Below are positions 25,494 through 33,111 of a DNA stretch of 64,000 nt, piece after piece. A model generated the notes under the pieces. It made no database searches. It saw nothing but the letters and a program-made list of their open reading frames with translations, and was not told where the DNA came from. Origin of the DNA: CAZWRV01 sp964636325 (GTDB lineage Bacteria > Verrucomicrobiota > Lentisphaeria > Victivallales > GWF2-50-93); NCBI GenBank assembly GCA_964636325.1, contig CAZWRV010000029.1, positions 1 to 64,000 on the forward strand, read 5' to 3'. The position numbers and the translations under genes were made by a program. Positions within the stretch are counted from its first letter, which is position 1. Each line of letters starts with the position of its first letter.

Positions 25494-25517
25494 ATATGAA
25501 ATCGTTTGATTTCATAT
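25494..25517. terminator. Perfect 10-bp stem-loop at the hemW stop codon
   Basis: ATATGAAATC at 25494-25503 and GATTTCATAT at 25508-25517 enclose the loop GTTT. The right arm covers the hemW stop codon (25512-25514). The arms carry the same TGAAAT motif as the three larger elements to its left. It may end hemW transcription, but no T run follows on the minus strand. Confidence 0.5.
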
Positions 25518-26630
25518 GACGCGCTCCGCCACTTGGTTCCAAAGCAGCAGTCCTCTCGCCGTGCAGCGGACTTTCTCCTCTGAGAGATTCAGCAGTCCTG
25601 CCGCGGCGATCTGCGCCATGTCGCTCTGCCATTCCATGAAGTCGAAGCCTGTGGCCGCCTTGAAGCACTCGCGGTTCCAGCCCTGCGAAGTCCGCAGTCC
25701 CATCGTGAATATCTCCCTGGCGCGCCTCTCCGGTGGGATTTCGTCGATTTCCGGGGCTTCGCCGCGGCACCATTTGGCGAGGCTTGCCGGATTCGTCCAG
25801 CGCCTGGTGCCGTCGAAAGACGATGCGGCCGGTCCGCAGCCAAGATATGTGTCGCCGAACCAGGTTCCGAGGTTGTGTGCGCACTCGGAGCCTTTCCGAG
25901 CATAGTTTGAAATTTCGTATCTTCTGAAGCCTCTTGTCGAAAGGAAGCGGCCTGCAAGCTTCCACATCTCCGCTGAGAGGTCGTGCTCGTGATTCAGCCC
26001 GTGTCTGGTCGCCAGCGCAGTTCCTTCCTCGAACGTGAGCGAATACGCCGAGACATGCTTGACCGGCAGCATGCATGCCCTCTCCAACTCATTCCGCCAG
26101 TCGGCGAGGCTCTGGCCCGGGATGGCATATATGAGGTCGGCACCTAGGTTTGCAATCCCTTCTGCCGCAAGCATTTCAAATGCGGGGACGATGGATTCGG
26201 CGCGGCCCTGCCGTCCGATGATCCTGCGGAACTTCGGATTGAACGACTGGATCCCGACGCTCACCCTGTCCGCGAACTTCGCAATTTCGCGGGCCTTGGC
26301 GGGGGTGAGCGTCTCGGGATTGCACTCGATCGAAATTTCGGCGCCGTCTGCAACTGCGAAGTTCGCACGTATCAGTTCGAAGAGACGGCGCAAGTTCCTG
26401 GCGGAAAGCCATGTCGGCGTCCCGCCGCCGATGTATATACTCTCCAAGGGCGAAGTCGCCAGGGCATGCTCCTTGAACTCCCGCTCGAGACGCTTGAAAT
26501 ACGCCTCGATGTCCACGGCCGAAGCGTGAGGTTCCGAGTAGAAGGCGCAGTATGCGCATTTCGCAGCACAGAAAGGAACGTGGACGTATAGTCGTTGGAA
26601 CTTCAGATTTTCGTGGCTTGTGCTGTTCAT
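25512..26630 (-). CDS. hemW: HemW-type radical SAM heme chaperone (coproporphyrinogen oxidase-like)
   Basis: A 372-residue radical SAM protein. The cluster motif is CAAKCAYCAF (C-x3-C-x2-C), followed by the SAM-binding YIGGGTPTWL, SIECNPETLT and VSVGIQSFN segments and the C-terminal HemW-type domain (GFRRYEISNYARKGSECAHNLGTW). HemW was long annotated as oxygen-independent coproporphyrinogen III oxidase; better evidence treats it as a heme chaperone. The C-x2-C-F triple and absence of the extra Cys of HemN fit HemW. It stands alone, with structured elements beyond its 3' end. Confidence 0.9.
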   Translation of the reverse strand: MNSTSHENLKFQRLYVHVPFCAAKCAYCAFYSEPHASAVDIEAYFKRLEREFKEHALATSPLESIYIGGGTPTWLSARNLRRLFELIRANFAVADGAEISIECNPETLTPAKAREIAKFADRVSVGIQSFNPKFRRIIGRQGRAESIVPAFEMLAAEGIANLGADLIYAIPGQSLADWRNELERACMLPVKHVSAYSLTFEEGTALATRHGLNHEHDLSAEMWKLAGRFLSTRGFRRYEISNYARKGSECAHNLGTWFGDTYLGCGPAASSFDGTRRWTNPASLAKWCRGEAPEIDEIPPERRAREIFTMGLRTSQGWNRECFKAATGFDFMEWQSDMAQIAAAGLLNLSEEKVRCTARGLLLWNQVAERVI

Positions 26631-26766
26631 GCTGGTATGTGCTGTGAAATGCCCTCACGGCTTTCTGGAGCTGCGCGCCGGAAATCTGAACAATTAGTTT
26701 TTCTTTGCGCCTTTGTTTCTTAGTGTGAGGGAATTATGTTCTTTCGGGTTGCGGCCGCAGCCCGCC

Positions 26767-27720
26767 TTAATTTATCGGCGGTGGATTGTCGTCTTCGCCG
26801 GTGCCTGAGAAGAGCCTGTTGTGGCCGTTGACGCCGATTGTTCCGTCGCTCCCGACCTCGTATCCGAGCTCTTCGAGGCTGATCGCGTCGACATGGCCGT
26901 CGCAGAACGCCATGTTGGCGAGCTTAGAATGGACGGGGTAGGGTGCGGACCTGCTTGCCGGTGCCCTGGTGCTGTCGTTGCAGTAGTCGCTGCTGGCGGC
27001 GACGAGCCTCGGCGGGTCGAGGGCCCATGCGTGGTTTCCGATTTTGCTGTCGCCCTGCGTCCCGTTCTGCGCTGCGGCGTCGTATGGGAGCCTGGCGCTT
27101 GCGGCCTTTCCTGCGGCGGTTCCCATGCAGTCCGCGAAGGCGACGGTCTTGTCGAGAGTCTTGAGCGAGCTCAGCTTTTTCGGCCAGCTAATATATTTGT
27201 TAGTGGCCGAGTTGAGCCTGGAATTGCCGAGGAACTGGAAGTTGTATCCGTATGAGTAGTTGCGGCCGTTGTCGCGCGCCAGGGCGGTGACCGGGTCGTC
27301 CTGCGGGCATATGAATATCTTGTTGTCCACGCGCTGCGTGTTGTCGTCGGCGGAGTTCGGACTGGGGCTTGTGAAGGCGTAGAACTTCGCGGAGATCCCG
27401 ATCTGGGCGTACCAGCGCGGACGGAACTTCATCCCGTTGCCGACGTCGTAGGTGTTGCTTGAGCCGGAGACGCTCGGCATCCTGCCCGCCACCATGTTGC
27501 CGCCGTAGTCGTCCGCATACATCGTGAAGCCCGTGGCGATCTGCTTCATGTTCGTCTTGCAGAGCGTCCCCTTGGAACTTTTCTTCGCCGAAAACAGGAC
27601 AGGGATTAGCATGCCGAAAAGGACGAGTATTATTCCGATGACGACAAGCAGTTCGAGGATGGTGAAATATTTTCGGAGCGAAAATATTTCACATGAGGCA
27701 GAATGAATGACAGATTTCAT
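26767..27720 (-). CDS. Pseudopilin-like protein with H-X9-DG motif
   Basis: A 317-residue protein with prepilin N-terminus FTILELLVVIGIILVLFGMLIPVL after a 19-residue leader, then KGTLCKTNMKQIATGFTMYADDYGG typical of the DUF1559 group. The C-terminal motif HSKLANMAFCDGHVDAI has His, nine residues, then Asp-Gly, which defines the H-X9-DG family. Such proteins occur in large numbers in Lentisphaerota and may assemble into secretion or adhesion pseudopili. The middle part varies. ATG at 27720 has AGGAG 9 bases upstream. It follows the coiled-coil membrane protein gene by 45 bp and may be cotranscribed with it. Confidence 0.88.
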   Translation of the reverse strand: MKSVIHSASCEIFSLRKYFTILELLVVIGIILVLFGMLIPVLFSAKKSSKGTLCKTNMKQIATGFTMYADDYGGNMVAGRMPSVSGSSNTYDVGNGMKFRPRWYAQIGISAKFYAFTSPSPNSADDNTQRVDNKIFICPQDDPVTALARDNGRNYSYGYNFQFLGNSRLNSATNKYISWPKKLSSLKTLDKTVAFADCMGTAAGKAASARLPYDAAAQNGTQGDSKIGNHAWALDPPRLVAASSDYCNDSTRAPASRSAPYPVHSKLANMAFCDGHVDAISLEELGYEVGSDGTIGVNGHNRLFSGTGEDDNPPPIN

Positions 27721-27765
27721 TGATATTTCTCCTGAGTTAAGTTTCTTTGCTTTCAGGCATTATTT

Positions 27766-28380
27766 TCAGTCCTCTATGTCGATGGATTCCAGGGAGTATG
27801 CGTCATCCGACTTCCTGAGCTTGAACGTGACCGTGCGGTCCTTGTCGGTGACGGCGCTGGCGTAGTAGCAGTTCTCGTTTCTGGAGAAAAGGATGTTCTT
27901 GAGGGCTATCTCATTGGTCTCCTTCAAGAACCTTTCGAGCTTCGCTTTGTTGTTGGTGTTGAATACGTTTTCAAGTTCAGGGTAATGCTCTTTCGACTTG
28001 ATCTGGGCGATGATCTTCTGCATGTCGGCGGATGCGCTGATGCTTACCGCCTCATCAGGCATGCTTGTGGCCGCATAGCTTGCCGTAGAAGAGAATGTGA
28101 TTATGCCGCTCCGGTAGAGGTAGGAAGTCTCGCCTGCGATGATGATGAGGAGTAGGGCGGCTGCGACATAGTCGAACCTGATCCGCGAAATGGCGTCTTC
28201 TACCGCGATATATTTTGAGGAAACGATGCTCTCCCTGACTTTCTGCTTTGTCGCCAGTGCTTCTCCGTAAAGATTTTTTTGGTGCCTCTGCTTCTCTTCC
28301 TGCATGCGCTTCTGCTGTTCGGCCTGCTTCGCTTTGATCTCGTTCATTGAATCACGAAGTTCCTGAAGGCTGGTCCTCAT
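27766..28380 (-). CDS. Coiled-coil membrane protein, function unknown
   Basis: A 204-residue protein: a charged Gln/Lys/Glu-rich coiled coil (about 1-55), one TM helix (YVAAALLLIIIAGETSYLY, near 71-89) and a C-terminal domain of about 110 residues outside the membrane with alternating strands and helices (residues 115-204). No family recognised. GGAGAT precedes the ATG at 28380 by 7 bases. It is upstream of the H-X9-DG pseudopilin gene on the same strand and divergent from the UroD-thioredoxin fusion. The shared 189-bp space 28381-28569 is strongly AT-rich, unlike the rest of the window. Confidence 0.65.
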   Translation of the reverse strand: MRTSLQELRDSMNEIKAKQAEQQKRMQEEKQRHQKNLYGEALATKQKVRESIVSSKYIAVEDAISRIRFDYVAAALLLIIIAGETSYLYRSGIITFSSTASYAATSMPDEAVSISASADMQKIIAQIKSKEHYPELENVFNTNNKAKLERFLKETNEIALKNILFSRNENCYYASAVTDKDRTVTFKLRKSDDAYSLESIDIED

Positions 28381-28569
28381 GGTGTAATCTCCAAAACAAT
28401 GTGTGATTCATGTGTCAACGGAGATTAATATAGCAAAAATCATTAAAACAAACAATAACAGCAATATTATTTTATCGGATTTTGCAGAATATTACAAGAT
28501 TATAGACTATAAATACAAGATATGGATAGGACAAGATGTAATATTTTGCATAAAACTGAGGAGATATTT

Positions 28570-30204
28570 ATGACTGGCAGACAGCTTATATTGAATGCGA
28601 TTGGGAGGCAAAAGGTTGAAAGGATTCCTTGGGTTCCGTTCTGCGGAGTTCACGGCGGGAAGCTGATTGGCCGGACCGCGACCGAATATCTGAGGGATGC
28701 GGAACTGATAATCAAGGGGATCGACAAGGCAGTGGAGCTTTACCGTCCGGACGGCCTGCCCGTCGTGTTTGACCTTCAGATAGAGGCCGAGATCCTTGGC
28801 TGCAAGCTGCATTGGAGCGACGAGAATCCTCCTGCGGTGGTTTCGCATCCGTTGTCGGACGGCAGCCGTCGGCTCGAGGATCTGCGGATTCCGCAGAAGG
28901 GGGACGGGCGTCTTCCGCTCGTGATGGAGGCGACAAAAAGGATACGGGCCAAATATCCTGACATCGCTCTCTACGGGCTTGTCACGGGGCCGTTTACGCT
29001 GGCCCTGCATCTTTTAGGCACCGACATCTTCATGGGCATGTTCGACAGGCCTGGCGAAATAAAGAAGATTTTGTCTTTCTGCGCGGACGTGGGGAAGGCG
29101 GTTTCTGAGATGTATGCTGGGAACGGCTGCGACATCGTCGCCGTGGTGGATCCGATGACCAGCCAGATCGGGCCAGAACAGTTCATAGAGTTCTGCTCGG
29201 AGCCTTCTATCGCCATATTCGACCATGTGCGCAAGCTCGGGGTCAAGGGATCGTTCTTCGTATGCGGCCACGCGCAGAAGAACATCGCCGCGATGTGCGA
29301 CTGCCACTGCGACAACATCTCGATAGACGAGAACATCCCGCTGGACTATGTGAAGACCATATGCCTCGCCAAGAAGGTCTCGTTCGGTGGCAACATGCGC
29401 CTGACTACCGTGATGCTGCTGGGCAAGCCCGACGACAACAGGCTGAACGCGCTCGAATGCATGCAGGTCGGAGGCTACGAGGGCTTCATCCTGGCGCCCG
29501 GCTGCGACATGCCGTATGCGACGCCCGAAAAGAACGTGATGGCCGTGGCCGACATCGTGCACGACGAATACCAGAGGCAAATCGCCTCCGAGCTGGCCGG
29601 GCGCGCCAAGGAATCCTGCGATCTGCTCGACATGACCGACTACGGCCTCGCCGACAAGGTGATCATAGACGTGATAACGCTCGACTCCGAGGCTTGCGCG
29701 CCCTGCCAATACATGGTCGAGTCCGTCAAGGCCGTCGCCCCCGAATTCGGAAACCTCATCGAGTGGCGCGAGCACAAGATCAAGAATCCCGAGGCCATAA
29801 CGCTGATGTCCTCCCTCTACGTGAGAAACATTCCGACCATATGCATCGACGGGCAGATAAAGTTCGTATCCAGAATCCCCCACCGCGAGGAGCTGATCAA
29901 GGCCATCCAGGACAGGATAAAGGAGAAGTTCTCGCTGAAAATCCAGTACAACCGCGGCAAGATAATTCTTCTGGGCGACGACAAGGATGTGAAATACCAG
30001 CAGCTCCGCGAAAACATCATGACGGCGCTGAAGGAGCTGGGTTCGACCACCGACTTCGTGGAAATAAACGACGGCCGCGAAATCCGCAGATACGGCGTCT
30101 TCAGCACCCCGGCGGTCGTCACCGAGAAGTTCACGGTCAAGAGCGCCGGCAAGGTGAACGACAAGATCATCATAAAGGAATGGATAAAGGCGCTTAGCGA
30201 TTGA
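28570..30204 (+). CDS. UroD-like methyltransferase fused to two thioredoxin-like domains
   Basis: A 544-residue protein. Residues 1 to about 345 match the MtaA/CmuA branch of the UroD family (MTGRQLILNAIGRQKVERIPWVPFCGVHGG, FCADVGKAVSEMYAGNGCDIVAVVDPMTSQIGPEQF, GGYEGFILAPGCDMPYATPEKNVMAV), enzymes that transfer methyl groups between corrinoid proteins and coenzymes; the GPGCDMP-like Cys can bind zinc. Residues about 365-450 form a thioredoxin-like domain with a CAPC redox motif (Cys376, Cys379). Residues about 460-544 form a second thioredoxin-like domain without Cys. The fusion is unusual. ATG at 28570 has GAGGAG 6 bases upstream. The CobW-type GTPase gene follows at 64 bp, likely as an operon. 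Confidence 0.82.
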   Translation: MTGRQLILNAIGRQKVERIPWVPFCGVHGGKLIGRTATEYLRDAELIIKGIDKAVELYRPDGLPVVFDLQIEAEILGCKLHWSDENPPAVVSHPLSDGSRRLEDLRIPQKGDGRLPLVMEATKRIRAKYPDIALYGLVTGPFTLALHLLGTDIFMGMFDRPGEIKKILSFCADVGKAVSEMYAGNGCDIVAVVDPMTSQIGPEQFIEFCSEPSIAIFDHVRKLGVKGSFFVCGHAQKNIAAMCDCHCDNISIDENIPLDYVKTICLAKKVSFGGNMRLTTVMLLGKPDDNRLNALECMQVGGYEGFILAPGCDMPYATPEKNVMAVADIVHDEYQRQIASELAGRAKESCDLLDMTDYGLADKVIIDVITLDSEACAPCQYMVESVKAVAPEFGNLIEWREHKIKNPEAITLMSSLYVRNIPTICIDGQIKFVSRIPHREELIKAIQDRIKEKFSLKIQYNRGKIILLGDDKDVKYQQLRENIMTALKELGSTTDFVEINDGREIRRYGVFSTPAVVTEKFTVKSAGKVNDKIIIKEWIKALSD

Positions 30205-30253
30205 ACGGATGGCGGATGGTTACAGTGCGCGCTTATTATTGAGCGCGATTAAT
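30205..30253 (+). repeat. Dispersed stem-loop repeat, copy 1
   Basis: The stem arms CGCGCTT and GAGCGCG enclose the loop ATTATT (about 30228-30247), preceded by GGATGGCGGATGG and followed by ATTAATC. The same design recurs at 38101-38150 and, reversed, at 58760-58800, with different but still pairing stem bases. It lies between the UroD fusion and the CobW gene. Confidence 0.6.
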
Positions 30254-30267
30254 CTCTTCTATAAGGA

Positions 30268-31200
30268 ATGATGAAGACAGACGTATTATTGCTGACCGGC
30301 TACCTCGGCGCAGGGAAGACCACGTTCATCTCTGGGATGCTCTCCCGTTCCGGGGGGCTCGGCAAAAAGACCGCGGTCCTCGTCAACGAATTCGGCAGCT
30401 TGCCGATCGACAGCGCCTTGATTCCTCGGCAGGGCCAGGAGGTGCTTGAGCTCAACAACGGCAGCATATTCTGCGTCTGCGTGCAGGCGGGGCTTCTGAA
30501 GGCCTTGGAGCGGATCGCGTTTGAAATCAGGCCCGAGATCCTGCTCGTGGAGGCCACCGGCCTGGCGGCCCCCAAGGACCTTTCGGCAATTCTGTGCACC
30601 GAACGCCTCAGGGACAGCTTCGGCAGGTATTCGGTCCTCACGCTCGTGGACGCGTTGAACTTCCCGAAGCTCTCGAAGATACTTCCCGTCCTCTCGGAGC
30701 AGGTCCGCGCGGCGAACATCATACTGGTGAACAAGGCCGACCTTGCCGACGAAAAATCGCTGGCTTCCATCGAGGAGTCTGTCCGGCGGCTCAATCCTTC
30801 GGCTAAAATGCTGCGGACGGTTTTTTCGCGCTGGGAGGGGAACCTTGAGGAACTTTTTGACAGGAGCTGGTGTCAAAACAAAAATGCGCCGGGCCTTTCG
30901 CTATGCGAGAGCGCACCTAAGAGCACGCGTTCCTGCGAATTCCGCACGGACGCGGTTCTTGACAAGGAGAAGTTCCTCGGCGCCGTCGGGAAGTATGCCC
31001 GGAACATAATACGGGCCAAGGGCGTGGCCGATTTCGGCGATGAAAGGGTGTTCTTGGAAGTCATAGGCGGGAGGATTCAGTCGCGTCCGGCGGACGAAGT
31101 CTCTTTCAGGCCGGAACAGAGGACTGCGATGGTGTTCATCACCCTCAATCTAAAGGCCGAGACGCTTCTTGATGCGCTTTCGTCGGCGGAGACGGCATGA
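30268..31200 (+). CDS. CobW/P47K (COG0523) family GTPase
   Basis: A 310-residue G3E-family GTPase. Walker A is GYLGAGKTTF, switch region VNEFGSLPIDSALI, Walker B-like ILLVEATGL, and the guanine motif NKAD. COG0523 proteins deliver metals or insert cofactors. The usual metal motif GCxCC is changed here: NNGSIFCVCVQAGL keeps only a shifted C-x-C. The C-terminal CobW-C domain follows residue 220. Its place 64 bp after a corrinoid-methyltransferase-like fusion suggests a role in metal or corrinoid supply or activation for that protein. AAGGA lies directly before two adjacent ATGs (30268 and 30271), so the exact start is uncertain by one codon. Confidence 0.85.
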   Translation: MMKTDVLLLTGYLGAGKTTFISGMLSRSGGLGKKTAVLVNEFGSLPIDSALIPRQGQEVLELNNGSIFCVCVQAGLLKALERIAFEIRPEILLVEATGLAAPKDLSAILCTERLRDSFGRYSVLTLVDALNFPKLSKILPVLSEQVRAANIILVNKADLADEKSLASIEESVRRLNPSAKMLRTVFSRWEGNLEELFDRSWCQNKNAPGLSLCESAPKSTRSCEFRTDAVLDKEKFLGAVGKYARNIIRAKGVADFGDERVFLEVIGGRIQSRPADEVSFRPEQRTAMVFITLNLKAETLLDALSSAETA

Positions 31201-31296
31201 GGTCCGGAGCACCGGCGCCTGTTCTTGATTAACGGAATATGCGTAATAAATTAGCGCCTCAAAATAACAACTATCAAAAAAAGAAAGGGAATAAGC

Positions 31297-31971
31297 ATGA
31301 AGAAGACAGCATCACTGATTTGCATGTGCATGTCGCTTGCCTGGATCAGCTACGCCGAAGGAGAAGCCCCCGCCCCGGCCCCCGCAGCAGGGCCCGCACC
31401 GGCGCCGATGGTCAAGCCTGAGAAGAAGGCCGACGAGATGAAGCAGCCGAGGCCGTCCCCTAAGAACACATGGCTTGTCAGGGAGCACCTCATGAAGAAC
31501 GATCCCAAGAAATGGGAGGAGCTCGAAAAGCTCAAGAGGGAGAATAGCGAGGAATACATCAAGCAGCTCGACGCGCTGGCGACTGAGATATCAGAGAAGA
31601 TCAAGAAGGACGAGGAGGAGTTCAAGGCGCTGCTCGAGAAATACATGGAGACCAAGGCCGACGCCGACAAGGCACCTCTGGTTGCAAGGATTGAGGCCAA
31701 GATGAAGGACAAGCTCGAATCAAGGAAGCGCCAGATCGCCCAGCAGGAAAAGGGCATCGCAGACATGAAGAAGTCCTTGGAGGACGAGGAGAAGAACATG
31801 GCCGAGAAAGTCGAGATGGAACTCAAGCGCCTGACGACTCCGAGGCCCGCGCCCGCCGTGAAGATGCTTCCGAAAGAACCGCCCAAGGACAAGCCGGCCG
31901 ACGCCAAGCCGGAAGCCAAGGACGCTCCCAAGCCTGAGGCCAAGCCCGCAGAAGAGAAGAAGGCCGAGTAA
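31297..31971 (+). CDS. Exported Pro/Ala/Lys-rich coiled-coil protein, function unknown
   Basis: A 224-residue protein: signal peptide (MKKTASLICMCMSLAWISYA), Ala/Pro-rich segment (to about 45), a long charged helix with coiled-coil character (about 65-180, rich in Lys and Glu) and a Lys/Pro/Ala-rich tail resembling a cell-wall or periplasm-spanning linker. AAAGGGAAT precedes the ATG. The family is not recognised; composition suggests a structural periplasmic protein. A clear hairpin terminator follows 50 bp downstream, so it is probably a single-gene unit. Confidence 0.72.
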   Translation: MKKTASLICMCMSLAWISYAEGEAPAPAPAAGPAPAPMVKPEKKADEMKQPRPSPKNTWLVREHLMKNDPKKWEELEKLKRENSEEYIKQLDALATEISEKIKKDEEEFKALLEKYMETKADADKAPLVARIEAKMKDKLESRKRQIAQQEKGIADMKKSLEDEEKNMAEKVEMELKRLTTPRPAPAVKMLPKEPPKDKPADAKPEAKDAPKPEAKPAEEKKAE

Positions 31972-32021
31972 CTATTTGACAGGATAACGGGATTATCAGG
32001 ATAATAAAATCGCCTTTTCAT

Positions 32022-32048
32022 AAGCCACGCCCGGCGGCGTGGCTTTTT
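32022..32048 (+). terminator. Rho-independent terminator
   Basis: AAGCCACGCC at 32022-32031 and GGCGTGGCTT at 32036-32045 form a perfect 10-bp stem with loop CGGC, followed by T residues to 32048. It ends the exported coiled-coil protein gene. The rest of 31972-32238 shows no gene. Confidence 0.9.
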
Positions 32049-32238
32049 GCTCTTGATATTCATCGGTAAGAATGCCGTCCTTTTACTGGAACGGGCGCTT
32101 TCCGCATCCTGTTTTCCTGAAAGACCTGAACAGTTTGCTGAGCATTAAACAATAGTTGCCAGGGTAAAATGACTTCAAGAAATCATGAGAATCATGTTAT
32201 CCTGTCCAATTATTTCTTTAACGATTCCCTCGAATTCG

Positions 32239-33111
32239 TCATTCGATAATTTCGGTTCCGACGCCCTTGTCGGTGAATATTTCGAGGAGGAGGGAGTGCT
32301 GTATCCGGCCGTCGATCATGTGGACTTTCTTGGTGCCGGCTTTGATGGCGTGTGTGGCGCTATCCATCTTCGGGATCATTCCGCCGGTGATGATGCCGTC
32401 CTTCATGAGCTTCTTGACGTCGCTGGTCCTGATGGTGGAGATGACGCTTTCCTGGTCCTCGGGGTTGCGGAGGATTCCGGGGACGTCGCTGAGGAAGACG
32501 AGCTTCCTGGCCTTGAGCTTCTCGGCGATCTTGCAGGCGGCGGTGTCGGCGTTGATGTTGTATACGCAGCCGGCGTCGTCGGAGGCGAGGGGGGTGATTA
32601 CCGGGACGACGCCGGTGTCAATGAGTTCGACTACGGGCCTGATGTTGATGTCCGTGACTTCCCCGACCAGGCCGAGGTCGAGCGGCTGGCCGGTCTTGGG
32701 GCATGTGGACGAGATTTTTTCGGCCTTGAGTATTTTCTTTCCTGAGACCTGGCGGGCCTTGCCGCCGAAGTGATTCAGCGAGTTCACGAGGTCTTTATTG
32801 ATGACGTCGTGCATGACTTCGTCGACCACCTTGATGGTCTTGTCGCATGTGTAGCGGAGGCCGTTGATGAACTTGGTCTCGATGCCGAGCTCCTTGAGGC
32901 GGGCGGTGATGGCCTTGCCGCCGCCGTGGACGATTACAGGGTTCATGCCGACGCATTCCATGAAGACGATGTCGCGCATGGCGCTCCTGACCAGCTTGGG
33001 GTCTTCCATGGCGCTGCCGCCGAACTTGATGACGACGATCTCGTCCCTGAAGGACTGGATGTAGGGGAGGGCCTCGATGAGGACCGCCGCCCTGTCGATG
33101 TATTGTTTCAT
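32239..33111 (-). CDS. argB: Acetylglutamate kinase
   Basis: A 290-residue amino-acid kinase that phosphorylates N-acetylglutamate, the second step of arginine synthesis. Landmarks are VVIKFGGSAM, VIVHGGGKAITARL, the INADTAACKIAEKLKARKLVFLSDVPG nucleotide region and GMIPKMDSATHAI. Its ATG at 33111 overlaps the argJ stop as ATGA, so the two are translationally coupled and the ArgJ product is passed to ArgB. The open frame continues upstream to 34209, but that part is a shadow of argJ. Confidence 0.95.
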   Translation of the reverse strand: MKQYIDRAAVLIEALPYIQSFRDEIVVIKFGGSAMEDPKLVRSAMRDIVFMECVGMNPVIVHGGGKAITARLKELGIETKFINGLRYTCDKTIKVVDEVMHDVINKDLVNSLNHFGGKARQVSGKKILKAEKISSTCPKTGQPLDLGLVGEVTDINIRPVVELIDTGVVPVITPLASDDAGCVYNINADTAACKIAEKLKARKLVFLSDVPGILRNPEDQESVISTIRTSDVKKLMKDGIITGGMIPKMDSATHAIKAGTKKVHMIDGRIQHSLLLEIFTDKGVGTEIIE

